Position numbers and translations under genes: made by a program. A stretch of 38,523 nucleotides of DNA from JAVJPJ01 sp040217295. GTDB taxonomy: Bacteria > Pseudomonadota > Alphaproteobacteria > Rhodobacterales > Rhodobacteraceae. Shown piece after piece: positions 1 to 8,115 of this stretch. Below the pieces are notes generated by a model that made no database searches, had not been told where the DNA came from, and was given only the letters and a program-made list of their open reading frames with translations. The stretch is from assembly GCA_964460185.1 (NCBI GenBank), contig CAYWTM010000020.1, forward strand, positions 1 to 38,523, in the 5' to 3' direction. Positions within the stretch are counted from its first letter, which is position 1; every line of letters starts with the position of its first letter.

Positions 1-116
1 TCGAATTCATCCAGCGCAAGGGCGATGACGGGTTCGGCGAAGGCAACTTCAAGGCCCTGTTTGAGTCGATCGAGGAAGACCAGGTTCAACGCGGCGTTCT
101 GCAAGGGAACGGATAG
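1..116 (+). CDS. hpd: 4-hydroxyphenylpyruvate dioxygenase, C-terminal fragment (window edge)
   Basis: The frame beginning at base 3 reads through a stop at 114-116 and gives a 37-residue tail containing EFIQRKGDDGFGEGNFKALF followed by ESIE. This is the highly conserved C-terminal helix region of 4-hydroxyphenylpyruvate dioxygenase, the Fe(II) enzyme that turns 4-hydroxyphenylpyruvate into homogentisate in tyrosine catabolism. The EFIQRKGD segment includes the glutamate that completes the iron-binding triad in this family. The rest of the gene lies left of the window. Its last 68 bases overlap the end of the convergent LysR-type gene. Recognition rests on sequence memory of the family and is strong despite the short length. 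Confidence 0.9.
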   Translation, partial: EFIQRKGDDGFGEGNFKALFESIEEDQVQRGVLQGNG

Positions 117-1326
117 GGCCGGCCTGATCCGTCGCCGCCTTTCGCAAAAGATCCAGAAACCTGCTTTGGGTTTCGGTCGGCGACCATGTCTTGCGAAGGG
201 TCAGGCCAATCGGGCGACCGGTGTCGTTCAGGGCCACCGGCAAGGGACAAAGGATACCAAGCCGCACGTCCTCGCGCATCTGTTGGTGCGAGATCATTGT
301 CAGCCGGTCACTGCCGTTCAGCACCCCCCTGATCAGGACCATGGAACTGGTCTCGATCAGGGCGGAATGGGTGCCCAGGCGCGCCTGATCGATGAATTCG
401 TCGAAAAAGGATCGGGTGGGCGTGCCGGGCCGGGGCACGACCCAGGGGTATTCCGCGAGGTCCCGGACGCTGACACCGGGGCGGCGTGCCAACGGATGAT
501 GAGGGCCGCAATACACACCCAGATAATCCTGGAAGAGATGTTCTTGCACCACGTCGTCGGCAGGCAGCGGATCGCGCAAGGCACCGATCATCAGGTCGAT
601 CTCACCCTCGCGCAAGGCCTGCAGCAAATCGGCATACGGCCCGTCGACCACCTTGATGGCGACATCGGGCTGAATGCCGGTCAATTGCGTGATGGCAGCG
701 GGCAACAGGTTGGTCCGCGCCAGGGGAAGGCTGCCGATGACGATGGTGGCCGTGCCCGAGCCCACGCTTTGCGCGGCCTCTTCCAGCCCCTGGTTAAGCT
801 CCGCAAAGGCCAGTTTGGACGCCCGGTTCAGGGCGCGCGCCGCAGGGGTCACGGTGATGCCGGCAATGGATTTCTCGTAAAGACGCAGACCCGACACCTG
901 CTCCAGATCGCGCGCGACGCGGTAGAGCGTGGGTTGCGCCACCCCCACCGCCCGCGCCGCGACCGAGAAATTGCCATGGGCCACCACCGCGATCAGCGCG
1001 CGCAGTTGCGTCGAGGTGATCGCCAGGTCGAACCGGGCATCCTTGCCGGACCGGTCTTTCTGCGCGGCTGCCAGACAACCCGATCTGAGCAGGGACAGCG
1101 CCCGGTGTGTGCGACGGGCGAAAACCGCGCCCCCCACGGTCGGCACCATCCCGGACCGGCCACGGTCGAACAGCGTGACACCCACGACCCGTTCCAGCTT
1201 GGCTATGGCCTGGGTGATGGCCGGTTGCGACAGATGCGCGACATCGGCCGCGGCCGTGATGCTGCCATGGTCATGAACCGCCTGAAAGGCGCGCAGGTGG
1301 CGGAGGTTGATCCTGTCGGCGGACAT
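49..1326 (-). CDS. LysR-type regulator with two HTH domains, likely regulator of the gal/lig operon
   Basis: The 425-residue product is about 110-120 residues longer than a usual LysR regulator. A first winged HTH spans roughly residues 7-66 (LRHLRAFQAVHDHGSITAAA, then SQPAITQAIAKLE). A second LysR-like HTH follows at about 107-165 (LRALIAVVAHGNFSVAARAV, then QPTLYRVARDLEQ). The periplasmic-binding-protein-like effector domain occupies about 190-400. The gene is divergent from galB with a 106-base spacer holding a perfect dyad, so autoregulation and control of the gal/lig operon are likely. That is the usual LysR arrangement but is inferred here. The last 22 codons run antisense to the end of hpd and look non-conserved. 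The start is the ATG at 1326, giving MSADRINLRHLRAF at the normal family N-terminus. Confidence 0.88.
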   Translation of the reverse strand: MSADRINLRHLRAFQAVHDHGSITAAADVAHLSQPAITQAIAKLERVVGVTLFDRGRSGMVPTVGGAVFARRTHRALSLLRSGCLAAAQKDRSGKDARFDLAITSTQLRALIAVVAHGNFSVAARAVGVAQPTLYRVARDLEQVSGLRLYEKSIAGITVTPAARALNRASKLAFAELNQGLEEAAQSVGSGTATIVIGSLPLARTNLLPAAITQLTGIQPDVAIKVVDGPYADLLQALREGEIDLMIGALRDPLPADDVVQEHLFQDYLGVYCGPHHPLARRPGVSVRDLAEYPWVVPRPGTPTRSFFDEFIDQARLGTHSALIETSSMVLIRGVLNGSDRLTMISHQQMREDVRLGILCPLPVALNDTGRPIGLTLRKTWSPTETQSRFLDLLRKAATDQAGPIRSLAERRVEPGLPRSTQTGP

Positions 1327-1330
1327 TTAG

Positions 1331-1342
1331 AACCTATAGGTT
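1331..1342. promoter_or_regulatory. 12-bp perfect palindrome in the lysR-galB divergent promoter
   Basis: AACCTATAGGTT is its own reverse complement and lies 5 bases upstream of the LysR start codon, in the 106-base divergent spacer 1327-1432. The AACC-N4-GGTT form matches the core I recall for the PcaQ-type LysR box (ATAACC-N4-GGTTAA). It is a plausible operator for the adjacent regulator, placed to repress its own gene and activate galB. No clear sigma-70 hexamers for galB were recognised in the rest of the spacer. Confidence 0.55.
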
Positions 1343-1432
1343 TTTTGAATAATGCGGACCACCCTTTGAAATGGCAAGTCCGATCCCCAGCGCGCATGCT
1401 CTGCCCACATAACATTGGCCTGGGAGGAGCTT

Positions 1433-2164
1433 ATGTCTGCAAGCAAAACTGCGCTGGTCATCTCGGCGCACGCGGCTGATTTCGTCTGGCGCTGCGGTGG
1501 TGCGATCGCTCTTCATCAAAAGCTGGGATACGAGGTTACGGTCGCGTGCCTGTCCTACGGAGAGCGCGGCGAAAGTGCGCGTCTGTGGAAAGAGGGCAAG
1601 ACCCTCGACGAGGTCAAGTCGATCCGCCGGGGCGAGGCAGAAAACGCCGCCAAGGCGCTGGATGTGCATGACATTCAATTCTTCGACCTGGGGGATTACC
1701 CACTGGTGGTCGACCATGACGCAAAGATGAGATTGGTCGATCTGCTGCGTGCGGTGCAGCCGCAATTCATGCTCTGCCATTCCCAGTATGACCCCTACAA
1801 CACCGATCACATGTACGCCACCAAGGTCGCCATGGAGGTGCGGATGATCGCGCAGGCCTGGGGGCACAACCCCGGCGAAAAGGTCCTGGGCGCGCCGCAA
1901 TTGTACCTGTTCGAGCCGCACCAGACCGAACAGATGGGATGGAAGCCCGATACCTTCCTCGACATCACCGAAGTCTGGGATCAAAAGCGCGCTGCCATCG
2001 AATGCATGGAAGGCCAGCATCACCTTTGGGATTTCTACACCAACGTGGCCGAAAACCGGGGCAACCATTTCCGCCGCAACTCGGGCGGTCAGGCAGGCGG
2101 ACGGCCCGCGAAATACGCCGAAGGGTTTCAGTCGGTCTATCCGCGCACAGTGGATGAACTGTGA
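1433..2164 (+). CDS. galB: 4-oxalomesaconate hydratase (PIG-L/LmbE fold)
   Basis: This 243-residue protein of the PIG-L deacetylase fold closely resembles GalB of the Pseudomonas putida gallate pathway. GalB hydrates 4-oxalomesaconate to 4-carboxy-4-hydroxy-2-oxoadipate, so it is a hydratase rather than a deacetylase. The metal-site motif is ISAHAADFVW with H13 and D16 (the AHxxD variant typical of GalB), with H116 and the D125-H126 pair further on. The chosen start is ATG 1433, preceded by the Shine-Dalgarno GGGAGGAG. A TTG at 1415 in frame would add six residues that include the ribosome site and is unlikely. It is the first gene of the operon, and its TGA overlaps the next ATG (TGATG), suggesting translational coupling. 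Confidence 0.9.
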   Translation: MSASKTALVISAHAADFVWRCGGAIALHQKLGYEVTVACLSYGERGESARLWKEGKTLDEVKSIRRGEAENAAKALDVHDIQFFDLGDYPLVVDHDAKMRLVDLLRAVQPQFMLCHSQYDPYNTDHMYATKVAMEVRMIAQAWGHNPGEKVLGAPQLYLFEPHQTEQMGWKPDTFLDITEVWDQKRAAIECMEGQHHLWDFYTNVAENRGNHFRRNSGGQAGGRPAKYAEGFQSVYPRTVDEL

Positions 2165-2835
2165 TGTCGGTGGTGGTTCAGAACATCGACCGCGCGGACC
2201 CGCAGGTCATCGACGCGCTGGCGGCATGCGGCGTGGCGACCGTGCACGAGGCGCAGGGGCGCACGGGGTTGCTGGCCTCCTACATGCGCCCGATCTATCG
2301 CGGTGCGTCGATCGGCGGGTCGGCCGTGACGATTCTCGCGCCGCCTGCGGACAACTGGATGGTCCATGTGGCGATTGAACAGATCCAGCCCGGCGACGTG
2401 CTGGTTCTGGCCACGACATCCCCTTCGGATGCGGGGTATTTCGGCGATCTGCTGGCGACGTCCGCGATGGCGCGGGGGTGCCGTGGGCTGGTCATCGATG
2501 CCGGTGTGCGGGATGTGGTCGATCTTGAAAAGATGGGCTTTCCCGTCTGGTCCAGGGCCATCTGCGCACAAGGCACGATCAAGGAGACATTGGGGTCGGT
2601 CAACATACCCGTCGTCTGCGCGGGGGCGTCCGTCGATCCGGGCGATGTGGTCCTGGCCGATGATGACGGGATCTGCATCGTCAAACGCCAGGACGCGGCC
2701 AGGGTTCTGGAACTCGCGCAGGCCCGCCTTGCCAACGAAGAGGCCAAACGCCGGCGGCTGGCCGGCGGCGAATTGGGCCTCGACATGTACAAGATGCGCG
2801 AACGCCTGGCCGAAAAGGGTTTGCGTTATGTGTAA
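2164..2835 (+). CDS. galC: 4-carboxy-4-hydroxy-2-oxoadipate aldolase / oxaloacetate decarboxylase
   Basis: The 223-residue product belongs to the RraA-like class II aldolase family (LigK/GalC/ProA). It cleaves 4-carboxy-4-hydroxy-2-oxoadipate to pyruvate and oxaloacetate, the last step of gallate and protocatechuate 4,5-cleavage catabolism, and usually also decarboxylates oxaloacetate. The signature loop GYFGDLLATSA is at 91-101 and VIDAGVRDVVD at 110-120, where R116 and D117 correspond to the conserved Arg-Asp pair that binds substrate and divalent metal. ATG 2164 shares its A with the galB stop; a GTG at 2161 would add one residue. A 62-base spacer separates it from galD. Confidence 0.92.
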   Translation: MSVVVQNIDRADPQVIDALAACGVATVHEAQGRTGLLASYMRPIYRGASIGGSAVTILAPPADNWMVHVAIEQIQPGDVLVLATTSPSDAGYFGDLLATSAMARGCRGLVIDAGVRDVVDLEKMGFPVWSRAICAQGTIKETLGSVNIPVVCAGASVDPGDVVLADDDGICIVKRQDAARVLELAQARLANEEAKRRRLAGGELGLDMYKMRERLAEKGLRYV

Positions 2836-2897
2836 AATCAATACCATGGCGCAGGCATTGTTCCGCGACCCATCCCTTGCAGGGGCGTCACGGCGCC

Positions 2898-3947
2898 ATG
2901 TCTGACGGGGTGCGCTGCATGTGGATGCGGGGGGGCACGTCCAAGGGCGGGTATTTCCTGGACGAGGATCTGCCGCGTGATCGCGACGCGTTCCTGATGC
3001 GTGTCATGGGCAGCCCGGATGCCCGCCAGATCGACGGCATGGGCGGGGCCGATCCGCTGACCTCCAAGGTGGCGGTGGTGCGCAAATCGGACCGCGCGGG
3101 CGTCGACGTGGATTACCTGTTCTTGCAGGTCGCCGTGGATCAGGCATTGGTGTCGGACGGTCAGAATTGCGGAAATATCCTTGCCGGTGTGGGGCCCTTT
3201 GCCATCGAACGCGGGTTGGTGGCTGCGCGCGACGAGCTGACGCGCGTCGCGATCCACATGGAAAACACCGGCCAGACCGCGATTGCCACGATCCAGACGC
3301 CTGGCGGCGTTCCCGTCTATGCCGGCGATGCGGCCATCGACGGCGTGCCGGGAACCGCCGCGCCTATCCCGCTGGAATTCGTCGGCACGGCGGGGTCGAC
3401 CTGCGGTGCGCTGCTGCCAACCGGGAAGGCGGTCGATGTCATCAATGGCGTCGAGGTCACGATGATCGACAACGGTATGCCCGTGGTGGTCCTGCGCGCG
3501 TCCGACATGGGCATAACCGGGCAGGAACCGCGCGCGGATCTTGACGCGAACACCGACCTGAAAGCCCGGCTCGAGGCGATCCGCCTGGCCTGCGGACCAC
3601 TGATGAACCTTGGCGATGTTACCGACAAGACCGTGCCCAAGATGACCATGGTCAGCCGCGCACAGCATGGGGGGGCTGTTTCCACACGCACCTTCATTCC
3701 GCATCGCTGCCACGCCAGCATCGGCGTTCTGGGCGCGGTCAGCGTGGCGACCGCCTGCCTGTTGCCGGGCTCGCCTGCGGCGGGTCTTGCCGATGCGCCA
3801 GGTGGCGCGCAGAAAACCATGCCGATCGAGCACCCGATCGGCGAGACAACGATCATCGCCCAGGTCAGCCCAGAGGGTGAGGTGACTTCGGCCGCGATAC
3901 TGCGCACGGCGCGGAAACTGATGGACGGGGTCATTTATGCAGACTGA
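2898..3947 (+). CDS. galD: 4-oxalomesaconate tautomerase (PrpF family)
   Basis: The 349-residue product matches GalD of Pseudomonas putida along its length. It interconverts the keto and enol forms of 4-oxalomesaconate so that GalB can hydrate it. Visible landmarks are CMWMRGGTSKGGYF near the N-terminus, MGSPDARQIDGMGGADPLTS, TSKVAVV (conserved lysine), QNCGNILAGVGPFA (catalytic-type cysteine of the diaminopimelate-epimerase-like fold), MENTGQ and the C-terminal FIPHRCHASIG. The ATG at 2898 is preferred over the upstream TTG at 2877 because it places MSDGVRCMWMRGG at the family N-terminus. Its end overlaps the next ORF by 11 bases. A second PrpF paralogue lies at 12889-13971. Confidence 0.92.
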   Translation: MSDGVRCMWMRGGTSKGGYFLDEDLPRDRDAFLMRVMGSPDARQIDGMGGADPLTSKVAVVRKSDRAGVDVDYLFLQVAVDQALVSDGQNCGNILAGVGPFAIERGLVAARDELTRVAIHMENTGQTAIATIQTPGGVPVYAGDAAIDGVPGTAAPIPLEFVGTAGSTCGALLPTGKAVDVINGVEVTMIDNGMPVVVLRASDMGITGQEPRADLDANTDLKARLEAIRLACGPLMNLGDVTDKTVPKMTMVSRAQHGGAVSTRTFIPHRCHASIGVLGAVSVATACLLPGSPAAGLADAPGGAQKTMPIEHPIGETTIIAQVSPEGEVTSAAILRTARKLMDGVIYAD

Positions 3948-4251
3948 CGCCATGCATTTCGTGCCCGATGACGCCGACAGGCCCGCTTTCGAGACCATGG
4001 CGTCGCGGTTCCATGCCACCGGGGCCCGCCCGCGCAGGCTGGACCGTCTCACCCCGCTCAGCGCCGATGCAGGCGAGTTCCCCGGGTTGAAGGAAACTTG
4101 TGCGGGCGCACAGGGGCGGCTCCATCGCGTCCCTAACGCCACCGACCAGCACGCGGACATGGTGCGCGCGGCGGACATCTTTCCGGAAAACGGTGTCTTC
4201 ATCGAGACCTGTCACACCCATGGCACCCCATCCGTGAAGGAGGCGACCTGA
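3937..4251 (+). CDS. uncharacterised 104-residue protein inside the gal/lig operon
   Basis: I do not recognise this protein. The ORF starts with ATG inside the last 11 bases of galD, and its TGA overlaps the ligI ATG by one base, so it is embedded in a translationally coupled chain. Codon choice is biased to G/C in third positions like its neighbours, supporting real coding. The product is soluble with no signal peptide or membrane segment, has two cysteines (about residues 55 and 92) and a His/Thr-rich C-terminal segment, IETCHTHGTPSVKEAT. The antisense frame (3931-4404) is judged a shadow. A role in handling the tricarboxylate intermediates is only guilt by association. Confidence 0.65.
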   Translation: MQTDAMHFVPDDADRPAFETMASRFHATGARPRRLDRLTPLSADAGEFPGLKETCAGAQGRLHRVPNATDQHADMVRAADIFPENGVFIETCHTHGTPSVKEAT

Positions 4252-5135
4252 TGGATCCCGACTACCTCCCCTTTCATCCCAACCCCAAGCGGCCCGACTT
4301 CGTGCCGCCTGCGGGTGCCGTTGATGCGCATTGCCACGTGTTCGGACCCGGCGCGGTGTTTCCCTATCATCCGGCACGCAAATACACGCCCTGTGACGCC
4401 TCAAAGGAACAGCTCTTCGCCCTGCGCGATCACCTGGGATTCAGCCGCAACGTGATCGTTCAGGCGACATGTCACGGCCCGGACAACGCGGCGCTTGTCG
4501 ATGCGCTCGAGGCGTCGGGCGGGACCGCACGCGGGGTGGCCGTCGTCGCCCATGATATCAGCGATGACGACCTGCAGGCGCTGCACGCGGCTGGTGTGCG
4601 CGGGGTGCGGTTCAACTTTGTCAAACGCCTGGTCGACGCGACCCCGCGCGAGATGTTCCAGCGGACAGCACAGCGTGTCGCCGGGCTTGGCTGGCATATC
4701 GTGGTCTATTTCGAGGCCCCCGACCTGCCCGATCTGGTGGATTTTCTGGCCGGAATGCCCGCCACGGTCGTGGTCGATCACATGGGACGCCCCGATGTTT
4801 CCAAGGGCGTGGACAGCGCCGAATTCCAGCGTTTCCTGACCCTGATGGAGGACAACCATCATATCTGGGTCAAGGTGTCGTGCCCCGAGCGGCTGACCGT
4901 GGCCGGGCCGCCCTACGACGATGTCGTGCCTTTTGCGCGCAGGCTGGTAGAACGGTTTCCCTCGCGGGTTCTGTGGGGCACGGACTGGCCGCATCCCAAC
5001 ATGAAATCGCACGTGCCCGATGACGGCCAGCTGGTCGACACGATCCCACGCATCGCGGTTGACGCGGCAGCGCAGCGCGCGCTGCTGGTCGACAACCCGA
5101 TGCGGCTGTACTGGCCGGAGGAGGCAGCAAGGTGA
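4251..5135 (+). CDS. ligI: 2-pyrone-4,6-dicarboxylate hydrolase (lactonase)
   Basis: The 294-residue amidohydrolase-superfamily protein matches LigI, which opens 2-pyrone-4,6-dicarboxylate to 4-oxalomesaconate without needing a metal in the characterised enzyme. Key positions are H27 and H29 in DAHCHVFGP, K44-Y45 in ARKYTP, R120 and R126 in the VRFNFVKRL strand, H177 in VVVDHMGRPD, and D245 in LWGTDWPHPN, the aspartate acting as general base in LigI. Length is typical of the family. The gene overlaps the upstream unknown ORF by one base and the downstream permease by four (GTGA). Its product feeds directly into GalD and GalB of the same operon. Confidence 0.92.
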   Translation: MDPDYLPFHPNPKRPDFVPPAGAVDAHCHVFGPGAVFPYHPARKYTPCDASKEQLFALRDHLGFSRNVIVQATCHGPDNAALVDALEASGGTARGVAVVAHDISDDDLQALHAAGVRGVRFNFVKRLVDATPREMFQRTAQRVAGLGWHIVVYFEAPDLPDLVDFLAGMPATVVVDHMGRPDVSKGVDSAEFQRFLTLMEDNHHIWVKVSCPERLTVAGPPYDDVVPFARRLVERFPSRVLWGTDWPHPNMKSHVPDDGQLVDTIPRIAVDAAAQRALLVDNPMRLYWPEEAAR

Positions 5136-7048
5136 CGGACGCCACCCCATCGCCCTGGGTTGACTGGACGGTCGCTGTGCTGGCCAGCGTGATGGTCTTT
5201 GCGTGCTTTTTCTGGAACGTCGAGGCGTCGACACGCTTGGGCGTGGCGATCCTGACCGAACAATACATGGCGCTGCAGTTGGGCCTGGCGCTGACCATCT
5301 GCTTTTTGCGGTATGGCTGGCGCGGCACGGTCAAGCCAAGGGTCGGCGTGGTGGACGGCGCAATCGCGCTGATCTCGCTCGGCGTGTTGCTGTATGCGGC
5401 GTGGGACTTCGTGTGGCTGCTGCGCGAACAGGCGTATCGTCCATGGCAGATCACGCTGGTGGGTGCCGTGGTCACGGTCGGTGTGATGGAGGGGATCCGG
5501 CGCCGGGCCGGCTGGACGCTGTTCTCGATCGTAGCGGTCTTCATGGTCTATGCGCTGTTTGCAGACAGGGTCCCTGGCGACCTGATCGGCGTGGCGCTGA
5601 GCCCCGAAAGACTGGTGGGCTATGTCGGGTTCGATCCCAGCGCGGTTTTTTCCACCCCGCTTCGGGTCGGTACGATCATCGTCTTGCTGTTCGTTTTTTT
5701 CGGCCAACTTCTGTTCGCGGCAGGGGGCGGCGCATTCTTCACCGATCTTGCGATGGCCGCGACGGGCCGCGCGCGGGGCGGCAGCGCCAAGATCTCGGTC
5801 ACGGGGTCGGCTCTGTTCGGCTCGATCTCGGGCTCGGCCGTATCCAACGTGGTGACGACAGGCGTTGTGACGATCCCGCTGATGCAGCGCGGCGGCTACT
5901 CCAAACGCGACAGCGGCGCGATCGAGGCCGTGGCATCCACCGGAGGCCAGCTGACGCCGCCGATCATGGGGGCGGCGGCGTTCCTGATGGCCGAATTTCT
6001 CGATATTTCCTACATGACCGTTGCGGCCGCCGCCCTTGTGCCGGCGATCTTGTACTACATCTCCATCTTCATCCAGGTGGACCTGATGGCGGGCCGCGAC
6101 CACATCGCCGCCCCCGATGACGACCTGGTGACGGTCCGCGAGGTGCTTGGCGAAGGCTGGCATTTCGTGGTGCCCTTCGTCGTGTTGATGGGCGCACTGT
6201 TCTGGCGCCGGATGGACCCCGAGGATTCCGCTCTCCTGGCATCAATCGCCATCGTGATCGTGGGCTTCGCTCGGCCCTATCGCGGCACGCGGCTGTCACT
6301 GGCGACACTTGGCCGGGTGTTTGTGGATACCGGCACGCAGATGGTCGACCTGATCTTGATCGTCGCGGCAGCGGGCTTTGTCATCGGCATCCTGAATATC
6401 ACAGGTCTCGGTTTCGCGCTGACGCTGGTGCTGGTGGAGGCGATCGGGTCGAACCTGATCTTGCTGCTGATCATGTCGGCGGTGATCTGCATCGTGCTGG
6501 GGATGGGGATGCCGACCTCGGGCGTTTACGTGTTGCTGGCCACGCTGGTCGCCCCGTCACTGGTGCGCGCAGGGGTAGAGCCTTTGGCGGCGCATCTGTT
6601 CATCCTTTATTTCGGGATGATGTCGATGATCACGCCGCCGGTGGCGCTTGCGGCCATCGCGGCGGCCTCGATCACCAAGGCCAGCGCCATCGCCACGGGC
6701 TTTGCGGCCATGCGGATCGGGTGGGCCGCCTACATCATCCCGTTCCTGTTCGTGGCAACCCCCGCGCTGCTGATGGATGGAACCTGGCCGATGATCCTGA
6801 GCGCGGGCGCGTTATCGGTGATCGGGATCGGGGCAATCTGCATCGGCATGGTCGGGTTCCTGAACACGAAGCTCAACCTTGGTCTGCGGGTCCTGTTCAT
6901 CGTCGGCGGCATCGTCGCGCTGCCGCTTGGCCAATACCCTGAAGCCTACCCTCATCTGGGCTGGATGGGGGCTGTCGCGCTGGCGGTCCTGGCGGGGGCC
7001 GTGACACGCCTGACGAAACGACAAGAGCCGGACAAAACGGCGACCTGA
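5132..7048 (+). CDS. TRAP transporter fused permease, 4TM-12TM type (TAXI family)
   Basis: The 638-residue polytopic membrane protein combines the small (DctQ-like) and large (DctM-like) TRAP subunits in one chain, as is usual for transporters of the TAXI class. Many hydrophobic segments are visible from residue 10 to 620. The large-subunit hallmarks are GSALFGSISGSAVSNVVTTG and STGGQLTPPIMGAAAFLMAE in the middle, then GMGMPTSGVYVLLATLVAP and MMSMITPPVALAAIAAASI near the C-terminus. It uses sodium or proton gradients to import the ligand delivered by the binding protein encoded 29 bases downstream. It begins with GTG overlapping the ligI stop. The context implies a ligand related to 2-pyrone-4,6-dicarboxylate or another carboxylated aromatic derivative. 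Confidence 0.9.
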   Translation: MTDATPSPWVDWTVAVLASVMVFACFFWNVEASTRLGVAILTEQYMALQLGLALTICFLRYGWRGTVKPRVGVVDGAIALISLGVLLYAAWDFVWLLREQAYRPWQITLVGAVVTVGVMEGIRRRAGWTLFSIVAVFMVYALFADRVPGDLIGVALSPERLVGYVGFDPSAVFSTPLRVGTIIVLLFVFFGQLLFAAGGGAFFTDLAMAATGRARGGSAKISVTGSALFGSISGSAVSNVVTTGVVTIPLMQRGGYSKRDSGAIEAVASTGGQLTPPIMGAAAFLMAEFLDISYMTVAAAALVPAILYYISIFIQVDLMAGRDHIAAPDDDLVTVREVLGEGWHFVVPFVVLMGALFWRRMDPEDSALLASIAIVIVGFARPYRGTRLSLATLGRVFVDTGTQMVDLILIVAAAGFVIGILNITGLGFALTLVLVEAIGSNLILLLIMSAVICIVLGMGMPTSGVYVLLATLVAPSLVRAGVEPLAAHLFILYFGMMSMITPPVALAAIAAASITKASAIATGFAAMRIGWAAYIIPFLFVATPALLMDGTWPMILSAGALSVIGIGAICIGMVGFLNTKLNLGLRVLFIVGGIVALPLGQYPEAYPHLGWMGAVALAVLAGAVTRLTKRQEPDKTAT

Positions 7049-7077
7049 AAGACATTTTTCAAAGGGAGGAAGACATC

Positions 7078-8049
7078 ATGAAACACTTGAAGACAGCTTT
7101 GCTTGCGGGGGCGGCGGCAATGACGCTTGGCTGCGCCGCTTCTGCGCAGGTCGTGACAATCGCGACGGGTGCCCAGGGCTCGCTTGCCTACAATTCCGGG
7201 CAGGCCGTTGCGATCGTGGCCAACGAGGCCGGCATCACGGCACGTACGCAGCCGCTGGTGGGCTACCTGCCGCTGATCGATTCCGGCGAAGTTCAGTTTG
7301 GCTTCTCCAACGGCGTCGAGGCGGAATACGCATTCACCGGCACCGGCAACTACGACCGCGCCGCGCCCAACATCCGCCTTGTCGGAACGATGTTCCCGCT
7401 GACCACGGGCCTGATGGCACCTTGTGACCTGGGGCTGACCAGTGTCGCGGAACTGGCCGAACGGGCCGGTGATCTGCGGATTGCGTCCGAATACACCTCT
7501 TCGACCATCATTCCGTTCTATATCCGGGGCGGGCTCGCCAATGCCGGCATCGCCTACGAGGATTTCCAGCAAGTTCCCGTGGCAAGTTTCGTCGCCGGGA
7601 TCGAGGCATTGGGTGACGGCCTGGTCGATGTCGCGCTTGTATCGCTGAACGCGGGCGCAGGACAGCAAGCAGCCGTCCAGCTGCAAGATCGTGGCGGGCT
7701 TTGCTACATCTCGCTCGACAATTCCGAAGCAGGTGTGGCGGCATTCACCGACTACATGCCCGCAGCCGTGATCGCTGCACTGCCACAGAACGAAAACCTG
7801 AACGGCTTGCAGAATTACGATGCGAACTTGATGCGCATTCCATGGATGATGCTCGTGCATGAGGGCGCGGACGAGGATCTTGTCTACACCATGACGCGGG
7901 CAATCGCGGAAAACCAGGAAACCCTCGCGGAAAGCTTCGGCGCGTTCCGCAACGCGAACCTGCAGACCATGGCACCAAGAAACCAGATGCCCTATCATCC
8001 GGGCGCCGCGCGCTACTATGAAGAAGCCGGGATTCCGGTGAACCAGTAA
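7078..8049 (+). CDS. TAXI-family TRAP transporter substrate-binding protein
   Basis: The 323-residue protein starts with a cleavable Sec signal (MKHLKTALLAGAAAMTLGCA then ASA|Q, cleavage near 23/24) followed by VTIATGAQGSLAYNSGQAVA, the characteristic N-terminus of TAXI receptors (the family motif is TxAxG with a following G-S-x-x-Y). It is expected in the periplasm, capturing the ligand for the fused permease upstream. A strong Shine-Dalgarno, GGGAGGA, lies 9-10 bases before the ATG. The gene is followed by a stable intercistronic hairpin that may raise its level relative to downstream genes. The ligand cannot be read from sequence. Confidence 0.9.
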   Translation: MKHLKTALLAGAAAMTLGCAASAQVVTIATGAQGSLAYNSGQAVAIVANEAGITARTQPLVGYLPLIDSGEVQFGFSNGVEAEYAFTGTGNYDRAAPNIRLVGTMFPLTTGLMAPCDLGLTSVAELAERAGDLRIASEYTSSTIIPFYIRGGLANAGIAYEDFQQVPVASFVAGIEALGDGLVDVALVSLNAGAGQQAAVQLQDRGGLCYISLDNSEAGVAAFTDYMPAAVIAALPQNENLNGLQNYDANLMRIPWMMLVHEGADEDLVYTMTRAIAENQETLAESFGAFRNANLQTMAPRNQMPYHPGAARYYEEAGIPVNQ

Positions 8050-8056
8050 TCCCTTG

Positions 8057-8088
8057 CCGCGCCGCCTGCACAGACCCGGGCGGCGCGG
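8057..8088 (+). other. intercistronic GC stem-loop after the TAXI receptor gene
   Basis: Bases 8057-8066 (CCGCGCCGCC) pair perfectly with 8079-8088 (GGCGGCGCGG) around a 12-base loop. There is no uridine run after it, so it is probably an mRNA-stabilising or attenuating structure rather than a full terminator. It lies in the 66-base gap before the dienelactone-hydrolase-family gene. Confidence 0.6.
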
Positions 8089-8115
8089 ATCATCGCATGC
8101 GCAAAGAGGTAGGAC

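Noticed and set aside
3931..4404. 157-codon minus-strand frame over the 104-residue gene
   Set aside because: The plus-strand frame has coupled start and stop overlaps and better codon bias; the reverse product is Arg-rich with no family.
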